Shown here: in pieces, positions 39,341 through 45,207 of the stretch
How positions within the stretch are numbered: position 1 is the stretch's first letter
Layout: the number at the start of each line of letters is the position of its first letter
Source: DASYHS01 sp035998295
Lineage (GTDB): Bacteria; Pseudomonadota; Alphaproteobacteria; Azospirillales; Azospirillaceae
Direction of reading: 5' to 3'
Assembly: GCF_035998295.1 (NCBI RefSeq)
Contig: NZ_DASYHS010000113.1
Location: forward strand, 1-45,207
DNA: 45,207 nt
Translations under genes and position numbers: made by a program
The notes under the pieces: generated by a model
Told to the model about the DNA's origin: nothing
The model's input: the letters and a program-made list of their open reading frames with translations, nothing else
Database searches by the model: none

Positions 39341-40930
39341 ATGGAAGCCCGCGGCAGCGCACTGTCCCGCCTCCTCGCCGAACACGCGGCCGGCCGCCTT
39401 TCCCGCCGCGGTCTGCTGAAGGCGGCGGCGGGGCTCGGCATATTTCTGGCGGCCGGGCCGCTCGGCCGGCCGGCTCTGGCCCAGGGCACCCCCCAGGGCA
39501 CCCCAAAGCGGGGCGGCACGCTGAAGATCGCGGCCCCGCCGGCGACGACCATCGACCCTGTGAAGCTGAACAGCCCCGGCGCGATCGGGATCGTGCAGCA
39601 GGTGGCGGAGTACCTGGTGTACGCCGAGCCGGACCTGAGCCTGCGCCCGGTGCTCGCGACCCGGTGGGAGCCTTCGGAAGGCGGCCGCGTCTGGACGTTC
39701 GAGCTGCGCCGCGACGTCCGCTTCCACGACGGCCGGCCGATGACGGCCGCGGACGTCGTCGCGAGCTTCCGCCGCCTCGTCGATCCGGAATCCGCCTCGC
39801 CCGCGGCCGGCGCCCTGTCCTTCCTGAAGCCGGACGGCGTCACGGCCGTCGACGACCACACGGTCCGCTTCGCGCTCGACCGTCCGATCGGGGACTTCCC
39901 GTATTTCACCCACATCTACAACGCGGTGATCCTGCCCGCTGACTACGCCGGGAACTTCGCGGAGAAGCCGGTGGGCACGGGGCCGTTCCGCCTCGTCTCC
40001 TACCGGCCCCAGGAAGGCGCGGTGTTCGAGCGCAACCCCGACTACTGGGACCAGCCCAAACCGTACCTGGACCGGGTCGAGATCCAGCTTCACGAAACGC
40101 CGCAGCCGCAGATCCTGGCCCTGCAGTCCGGTGCCGTCCAGGTCGTCCAGCAGCTCACCTGGCTGGACGCGCGCCCGGTCGTCGACGACGCGGGACTGGT
40201 GCTGATCGAGGCCGAATCGGGCGACCATCGCCAGCTCGCCATGCGCACCGACATGGCTCCCTTCGACGATGTGCGTGTACGCCGGGCCGTAGCACTGTGC
40301 TTCGACCGCGCGGCCATGGTCGAAGGGCTGCTGGGCGGGCGCGCCTCGGTCGGCAACGACCATCCGATCGCGCCGATCTATCCCGAGCGCATCGATCTCG
40401 CGCAACGCTCCCCCGATATCGAGCAGGCCCGCGCGCTGCTGGCGGAGGCCGGCTACCCCGACGGCTTCGAGGTCGACCTGCATACCCACCAGTTGCTGGA
40501 GCTGCCGCGCCATGCGGCGCTGGCCCAGCAGATGCTGGCCCCGGCGGGCATCCGGGTGAACCTCAAGGTCGAGCCGAGCAACCTCTACTACGGGCACTGG
40601 ACCGAGGTGCCGATGGGCCTGACCGAGTGGACGTCGCGCCCCGTCCCGGCACTGATCCTCGCACAGTCGTTCCGCAGCGACGCGGAATGGAACGCCGCGC
40701 ACTGGAAGAACCAGAGGTTCGACGACCTCCTGGCCCGCTTCGAGGCGGAAACCGACCTCGGCAAACGCAGCGCGACCGGCACCGAGATCGCGGCGCTGAT
40801 GAACGAGGAGGTACCGGCCGTGATCGCCTATTTCGTTCGTACCCTGCGCGCCGCGCGCGGCGAGGTGAAGGGGCTGGAGGCCAGCATGTCCAACTACCTC
40901 GACCTGTCCGGAACCTGGCTTGACGCCTAG
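39341..40930 (+). CDS. Peptide-type ABC transporter binding protein (Tat-exported)
   Basis: A 529-residue solute-binding protein of the family 5 (DppA/OppA) type. The N-terminus has a twin-arginine signal, SRRGLLKAAAGLGIFLAAG (residues 21-39), with cleavage near ALA at 47. The mature part begins GTPKRGGTLKIAAPP and shows FHDGRPMTAADVVASFRRL and VGTGPFRLVSYRPQ, typical of the family. Use of the Tat route implies folding before export. ATG at 39341 follows ACGGAG. It is the first gene of a four-gene operon and divergent from the M24 gene, so an N-acyl, amidated or cyclic amino compound could be the substrate; this is inference. Confidence 0.9.
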   Translation: MEARGSALSRLLAEHAAGRLSRRGLLKAAAGLGIFLAAGPLGRPALAQGTPQGTPKRGGTLKIAAPPATTIDPVKLNSPGAIGIVQQVAEYLVYAEPDLSLRPVLATRWEPSEGGRVWTFELRRDVRFHDGRPMTAADVVASFRRLVDPESASPAAGALSFLKPDGVTAVDDHTVRFALDRPIGDFPYFTHIYNAVILPADYAGNFAEKPVGTGPFRLVSYRPQEGAVFERNPDYWDQPKPYLDRVEIQLHETPQPQILALQSGAVQVVQQLTWLDARPVVDDAGLVLIEAESGDHRQLAMRTDMAPFDDVRVRRAVALCFDRAAMVEGLLGGRASVGNDHPIAPIYPERIDLAQRSPDIEQARALLAEAGYPDGFEVDLHTHQLLELPRHAALAQQMLAPAGIRVNLKVEPSNLYYGHWTEVPMGLTEWTSRPVPALILAQSFRSDAEWNAAHWKNQRFDDLLARFEAETDLGKRSATGTEIAALMNEEVPAVIAYFVRTLRAARGEVKGLEASMSNYLDLSGTWLDA

Positions 40931-40981
40931 GCGTCGGCCGCGGCGACGCTGGGAAGGGCCAGGACAGGGAGGGAGTCGCCG

Positions 40982-41935
40982 GTGCTCCGCTTCGCCGCAC
41001 GCAGGACGATCCTCCTGGCCGCGACCCTGGCGCTCGCCTCGGTCCTGGTGTTCGCGCTGACCGACCTGCTGCCGGGTGACGTCGGGCGGATCATCCTCGG
41101 GCCGTTCGCCCCGCAGGACGCGGTGGACCGGCTCAACCACGAGCTGGGTGCCGACCGTCCCGCGGCGCGGCGCTACGTCGACTGGATGGCCGGCGTGTTG
41201 CGGGGCGACTGGGGCCGCTCCCATGCCTTCGACACGCCGGTGCTGCCGCTGGTCGCCGGCAGGCTCGGCCGGTCGCTGGTCCTGGCGGGCGCTGCGCTGG
41301 TCATCCTCGTCCCGCTCTCGGTCGCCGCGGGGGTCGCGGCGGCCCGGCGCGAGGGCGGGCCGCTGGACCGGGCTCTGACGGTTGCCGGCCTCGCCGTCGG
41401 CGCGCTGCCGGAGTTCGTGACCGGCGTCTTCCTGATCCTGATCTTCGGGCTATGGCTGGAGCTGCTGCCGATCCAGGCCCTCGCCCCCGACGGCGCCGGC
41501 GCGCTGCAACGGGCGGCCCACCTCGTGATGCCCGTCGCATGCCTCTCGCTGCTGCTGTTCGCCTACCTGTTCCGGATGACCCGGGCGAGCGTCATCGAGG
41601 CGCTGGCCTCGGACTACACCCGCACCGCCGTGCTGAAGGGCCTGCCCGAACGCGTCGTGATCCGCCGGCACGTGCTGCGCAACGCCCTGCCGCCGACCCT
41701 GGCCGTCGCGGGCGCGCAGCTCGGCTGGCTCGTCGGCGGCCTGGTCGTCGTCGAGACCCTGTTCAAGTACCCGGGCATCGGCAGCCTGCTCCACTTCGCC
41801 GCCACCAACAAGGACCTGCCGCTGCTGGTCGGCTGCGTCATCGCCGTGACCGGCGTCTTCGCTCTCGGCAACCTCGCCGCCGACCTCCTGCACGCCGTCC
41901 TCGACCCCAGGCTCCGCCATGCCGACGCCGCGTGA
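40982..41935 (+). CDS. ABC transporter permease (DppB type)
   Basis: A 317-residue permease starting with GTG at 40982, 51 bases after the binding protein stop, with GGGAGG upstream. Six membrane helices and the usual elements are visible: DLLPGDVGRIILGPFAP in the first periplasmic loop, VIEALASDYTRTAVLKGLPE (EAA-type ATPase contact loop) and ETLFKYPGIGSLL near the end. The protein would form the membrane channel with the next gene product. It overlaps that gene by 17 bases. Confidence 0.9.
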   Translation: MLRFAARRTILLAATLALASVLVFALTDLLPGDVGRIILGPFAPQDAVDRLNHELGADRPAARRYVDWMAGVLRGDWGRSHAFDTPVLPLVAGRLGRSLVLAGAALVILVPLSVAAGVAAARREGGPLDRALTVAGLAVGALPEFVTGVFLILIFGLWLELLPIQALAPDGAGALQRAAHLVMPVACLSLLLFAYLFRMTRASVIEALASDYTRTAVLKGLPERVVIRRHVLRNALPPTLAVAGAQLGWLVGGLVVVETLFKYPGIGSLLHFAATNKDLPLLVGCVIAVTGVFALGNLAADLLHAVLDPRLRHADAA

Positions 41936-42737
41936 CCTCGCCCGCCGGAACGGCACGCTTGTCGCCGGGCTGGTCCTGGTCGGGCTGTGGATCGCGACCG
42001 CGCTCGCCGCCCCCTGGATCGCGCCTCATCCGCCGGACCGGATCGATCTGCTGGCGGTGCTCCAGCCGCCCTCGGCCGGACACTGGTTCGGCACGGACCA
42101 GCTCGGACGCGACGTACTCAGCCGCGTGCTCCACGGCGGCGCTACCGTGCTCGCGATCGCCCCGGCGGCGACGCTGCTGGGCCTGGCGCTCGGCACCGCG
42201 GTCGGTCTCGCCGCCGCCTGCGCCGGGCGCCGGGCCGACGAGGCGGTGATGCGCGTGCTCGACGCGGTGATGGCGTTCCCGGTCGTGGTGCTCGCCATGC
42301 TGGTACTGGCCTTCCTCGGCGCCGGAACGGGCAACGTGATCCTGATCGTGGCGCTGGTGTTCGCGCCGCTGGTCGCCCGCACGGTGCGGGCCGCGGCGCT
42401 GGCCGAGGTGCGCAAGGAATACGTCCAGGCGGCGCGGCTGCGCGGCGAGGGGATCTTCTACGTGATGACGATGGAGATCCTGCCCAACGTGCGCGGCCCG
42501 CTGGCGGTGGAGGGCACGGTCCGCCTCGGCTACGCCGTCTTCACGTCGGCGACGCTCGGCTTCCTCGGCCTGGGGGTGCAGCCGCCGAGCCCTGATTGGG
42601 GTTTGATGGTGAGCGAGAACCAGGGCCTGCTGACCACCGCGCCGTGGACGATCCTGTTCCCGGCGCTGGCCATCGCGCTGGTCGTGGCGGGGTTGGGCCT
42701 CGCCGCCGACGGCATCAAGGAGATCCTCGACCCGTGA
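41919..42737 (+). CDS. ABC transporter permease (DppC type)
   Basis: A 272-residue permease, shorter at the N-terminus than the dppC product at 30031-30933. Motifs: WFGTDQLGRDVLSRVLHGGA, the EAA-type loop AEVRKEYVQAARLRGEG and the end GFLGLGVQPPSPDWGLMV. The ATG at 41919 lies inside the end of the previous gene, and the stop TGA overlaps the GTG start of the ATPase gene, so the three are translationally coupled. Confidence 0.9.
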   Translation: MPTPRDLARRNGTLVAGLVLVGLWIATALAAPWIAPHPPDRIDLLAVLQPPSAGHWFGTDQLGRDVLSRVLHGGATVLAIAPAATLLGLALGTAVGLAAACAGRRADEAVMRVLDAVMAFPVVVLAMLVLAFLGAGTGNVILIVALVFAPLVARTVRAAALAEVRKEYVQAARLRGEGIFYVMTMEILPNVRGPLAVEGTVRLGYAVFTSATLGFLGLGVQPPSPDWGLMVSENQGLLTTAPWTILFPALAIALVVAGLGLAADGIKEILDP

Positions 42738-44737
42738 GCGTTCCGGTTCTCCAGTTCGACAGCGTCACCATCTCCTACCGCCGGCGCGCCCGCTGGCTGC
42801 CGGCGGTGCGGGACCTCAGCTTCGCGATCGCCGCCGGCGAGGCCTATGGGATGGTCGGCGAGTCCGGCTGCGGGAAGTCGACCGCCGCCCTCGCCGCGAT
42901 GCGCTTCCTGCCGCGCAACGCCAGGCTCGAGGACGGGCGCATCGACCTGCTCGGGCGCGACCTGTGGGCCCTGCCCCCGGCCGAGCTGCGGCGGCTGCGC
43001 GGCGAGCGGGTCTCGATGGTGTACCAGAACCCCGCCGGCGCCCTCAACCCGTCCCTGACCGTGGGAGCGCAGGTCGCGGAGGTGTTCCGCCATCACCGCG
43101 GCCTGGACCGCCGGAGCGCCGACGAGGCCGCGGTGGACATGCTGGCCCGGATGCGCATCGCCGATCCGGCGCGCGTCGCCGGGCTGTACCCGTTCCAAGT
43201 CTCCGGAGGTATGCAGCAGCGCGCCGTCATCGCGATGGCGCTCGCGACCGAACCGGACCTGCTCGTCCTCGACGAGCCGACGACCGCGCTGGATGCGACC
43301 GTTCAGGCGGAGATCCTGGACCTGTTCGCGGAACTGCGCCGGACCCGCAGCACCGCCTTGCTGTTCATCAGCCACAACCTCGACGTCGTGCGCCGGATCT
43401 GCGACCGGATCGGCATCCTCTATGCCGGCGAGCTGGTGGAGGAAGGGGACGCCGCCCGGGTCCTCGCCCGTCCGCGGCATCCTTATTCGGCAGCGCTCGC
43501 CGCCTGCCTGCCCCGCCCCGGCCAGCGCAAGGGCGGCCGCCGGCTCGCGACCCTGTCCGGCACACCGCCTGATCCGGCGGACCTGCCGGGCGGCTGCGCG
43601 TTCGCGCCGCGCTGCCCGTCGGCGCGGCCGGACTGCAACGCCGCGGCGCCGGCGCTCGCTCCCGCCGGGCCCGGGCGGCTCGTGCGCTGCCCATACCCGC
43701 TCGACGGCCCGGATCCGCATGTGAGCCCGGGACCGGCCGCGGCCGAGCGGCCGGGCAGGAGCGAGCCGCTGCTGTCGCTGCGCGGCCTGGGCCATCGGAT
43801 CGGCAAGGTCGACATCCTGCGGCGGATCGACATGGAGATTCATTCCGGCGAGACCTTCGCCCTGGTCGGCGAATCGGGCAGCGGCAAGACGACGCTCGCC
43901 CGCGTCGTCGCCGGCCTCGCCGCCCCCGACACCGGTGGCGTGACGCTCGATGGCGTCCCGCTGGCCGGCCATGCCCGGCGGCGGACGGCGGACCAGCGGC
44001 GCGCCGTGCAGATGGTGTTCCAGACCCCGGACACGACGCTCAACCCCAGCCGCCGCGTCGCCTCGATCGTCGGCCGGGCGGTGCGCGTGCTGGGCGGACG
44101 CAGGGGGCGCGAGCGGCGGGAGCGGGTAGCCGAACTGCTGGGCATGGTCCGCCTGCCGGCGCCGGTCGCTTCGTCGCGTCCCGGCCGGCTATCGGGAGGT
44201 CAGCGGCAGAGGGTCGCGATCGCCCGCGCCTTCGCGGGGACGCCGCGTCTCGTGATCCTGGACGAGCCGACCTCCGCGCTCGATGCCTCGGTCCAGGCGG
44301 CGGTGCTGAACCTGCTGCTCGACCTCCAGGCCGAGGGCGGGGCCGCCTATCTCTTCATCTCCCACGACCTCGGCGTCGTGCGCTACGTCGCCGACCGGGT
44401 GGCGGTGATGTATCTGGGCGAGCTGGTCGAGGTCGGCCCGACCGAGCGGGTTTTCGCCGGCCCCCACCATCCCTATACGGCGGTACTGCTCGCGGCCGCG
44501 CCCGGGGCGGATGCCGCCCTGCGGCCGGTGGAGGGAAAGGCGGCTGGACCTTCGGAGCGGCCGGCGGGATGCGCCTTCCACGGCCGCTGCCCGCACGCGC
44601 TCGACCGTTGCACCGTCGAGGAGCCGCCCTGGCGGCCTACGGCCGGCGGCCATGCGATCCGCTGCTGGATCGCGCCGGACCGGCTCGCCCCCGCCCACGA
44701 GCCGCCGCGCCCGCGGCGGGCGGACGGTGCATCGTGA
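42734..44737 (+). CDS. Fused double ATPase of peptide-type ABC transporter (DppD-DppF fusion)
   Basis: A 667-residue polypeptide with two complete ATPase modules. Module 1: Walker A GESGCGKST at residues 42-50, VSGGMQQRAVIAMAL signature, LLVLDEPTTALD, then the DppD-type tail (HPYSAALAACLP, cysteine cluster CAFAPRCPSARPDC). Module 2: Walker A GESGSGKTT at 379-387, LSGGQRQRVAIARAF, LVILDEPTSALD, and the DppF-type tail (HPYTAVLLAAAPG, CAFHGRCPHALDRC). Both modules have intact catalytic residues, so the fusion replaces separate DppD and DppF subunits. Start is the GTG at 42734, overlapping the permease stop (GTGA). It converges with the last gene of the window. Confidence 0.93.
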   Translation: MSVPVLQFDSVTISYRRRARWLPAVRDLSFAIAAGEAYGMVGESGCGKSTAALAAMRFLPRNARLEDGRIDLLGRDLWALPPAELRRLRGERVSMVYQNPAGALNPSLTVGAQVAEVFRHHRGLDRRSADEAAVDMLARMRIADPARVAGLYPFQVSGGMQQRAVIAMALATEPDLLVLDEPTTALDATVQAEILDLFAELRRTRSTALLFISHNLDVVRRICDRIGILYAGELVEEGDAARVLARPRHPYSAALAACLPRPGQRKGGRRLATLSGTPPDPADLPGGCAFAPRCPSARPDCNAAAPALAPAGPGRLVRCPYPLDGPDPHVSPGPAAAERPGRSEPLLSLRGLGHRIGKVDILRRIDMEIHSGETFALVGESGSGKTTLARVVAGLAAPDTGGVTLDGVPLAGHARRRTADQRRAVQMVFQTPDTTLNPSRRVASIVGRAVRVLGGRRGRERRERVAELLGMVRLPAPVASSRPGRLSGGQRQRVAIARAFAGTPRLVILDEPTSALDASVQAAVLNLLLDLQAEGGAAYLFISHDLGVVRYVADRVAVMYLGELVEVGPTERVFAGPHHPYTAVLLAAAPGADAALRPVEGKAAGPSERPAGCAFHGRCPHALDRCTVEEPPWRPTAGGHAIRCWIAPDRLAPAHEPPRPRRADGAS

Positions 44738-44744
44738 TCGACCT

Positions 44745-45207
44745 CTATCGTCCGAGATAGTCGTCGATCTCGGCCTGGTCCATCACCTCGGCGGTGCCGT
44801 GGACGATGCCGTTGGCGACCTGGATGATCCTGCGCATGATCTCGACGGAAGCCATGCAGTCATGGCGCAGCCGCTGCTCGTCGCCACTCCCGCATGCCGC
44901 GGCGATCCGCTCCAGGGCGGAGGCGACCACGGCATCCATCTGGTCGATCGTCGCCTCGAGCGGGATGCGGAACTTGGACGGGACGTGGCCGTAGGCCTCG
45001 ATGGCAAGGTCGCCATCCGAGAAGCCGCTGTCGCGGAAATGCTCGCAATACCCTTTCGGCCGCCAGGCCTTGCAGTCCTCGATCATGTCCGGCATGTCCG
45101 GAACCATCTCGACGAGCATGGCGATCTCGTTGAAATGGTTGAGGTAGTCGGTCGCGAGCAAGGTCTTGGCCGAGATGTTGGCCCCCCGGATGCGCTCGCG
45201 CCACACC
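44745..45207 (-). CDS. Unrecognised soluble protein, probably truncated by the window edge
   Basis: An open frame of at least 153 codons that runs to the right end of the window; GTG at 45206 could be a start, but no upstream sequence is available to show a ribosome site, so the true start may lie beyond. The product is helical and soluble, with LLATDYLNHFNEIAMLVEMV followed by a Cys- and Trp-containing turn (CKAWRPKGYCEHF), a central VPSKFRIPLEATIDQMDAVV helix, and an acidic C-terminal end (EVMDQAEIDDYLGR). The conserved-looking His and Cys residues may hint at a metal or cofactor site, but I do not recognise the family. It converges with the fused ATPase gene with only 7 bases between stops. 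Confidence 0.7.
   Translation of the reverse strand, partial: VWRERIRGANISAKTLLATDYLNHFNEIAMLVEMVPDMPDMIEDCKAWRPKGYCEHFRDSGFSDGDLAIEAYGHVPSKFRIPLEATIDQMDAVVASALERIAAACGSGDEQRLRHDCMASVEIMRRIIQVANGIVHGTAEVMDQAEIDDYLGR

Noticed and set aside
1..45207. Search for tRNA genes, CRISPR arrays, insertion sequences and prophage genes
   Set aside because: No cloverleaf ends, regularly spaced repeats, transposase or integrase motifs were seen; the only tandem repeat is the short 24-bp array.

Overview
The window is a G+C-rich bacterial chromosome segment with no phage, plasmid, transposon, tRNA or rRNA genes visible. Gene content points to an alphaproteobacterium, probably of the order Rhodospirillales: a DUF1491 protein (a family largely restricted to alphaproteobacteria), a two-domain GlnE, an AsmA/YhdP-like protein next to glnE, and several periplasmic-binding-protein transporters. 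The taxonomic call is inference from gene content and base composition only.

Layout. 1-12.6 kb is mostly housekeeping: the 3' end of tyrS, an AsmA-like envelope protein, glnE (nitrogen control), a GNAT acetyltransferase, the peroxiredoxin bcp, an orphan ParA-like ATPase, the tRNA t6A enzyme tsaC/sua5, a GlcD-type FAD oxidase, a small membrane protein, DUF1491 and a lytic transglycosylase. An acyl-CoA dehydrogenase (12.8-14.6 kb) is followed by a convergent four-gene operon on the minus strand (18.7 to 14.6 kb): a membrane di-iron desaturase-like enzyme, an unrecognised 397-residue protein, a 2-oxoglutarate/Fe(II) oxygenase and an EamA exporter. The last three are translationally coupled, G+C looks lower than in neighbouring genes, and a 30-bp dyad lies upstream. 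This is the best candidate for an undescribed (biosynthesis plus export) system.

19.3-25.5 kb is an envelope region: a MepK-like endopeptidase and an L,D-transpeptidase (a pair also known in enterobacteria), a divergent YjbH-type exopolysaccharide protein, a small secreted protein and a topoisomerase IB. 26-28 kb carries a DeoR-family regulator, a PPP-type phosphatase and a small acidic protein.

28-33.6 kb is a complete minus-strand dipeptide transporter operon (dppA-B-C-D-F order) followed upstream by a soluble hybrid histidine kinase. 35.5-37.3 kb holds a three-gene operon with an ExbB/TolQ-like channel protein, a protein whose single membrane helix resembles that of ExbD (including an Asp at its start) but whose periplasmic part looks different, and a third membrane protein of unknown role. 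After a CBS-domain gene, a degenerate M24 (creatinase-like) hydrolase stands divergent to a second peptide-type ABC transporter (39.3-44.7 kb) whose two ATPases are fused into one polypeptide; import followed by hydrolysis of a common substrate is a reasonable inference. The window ends in an unrecognised, probably truncated gene.
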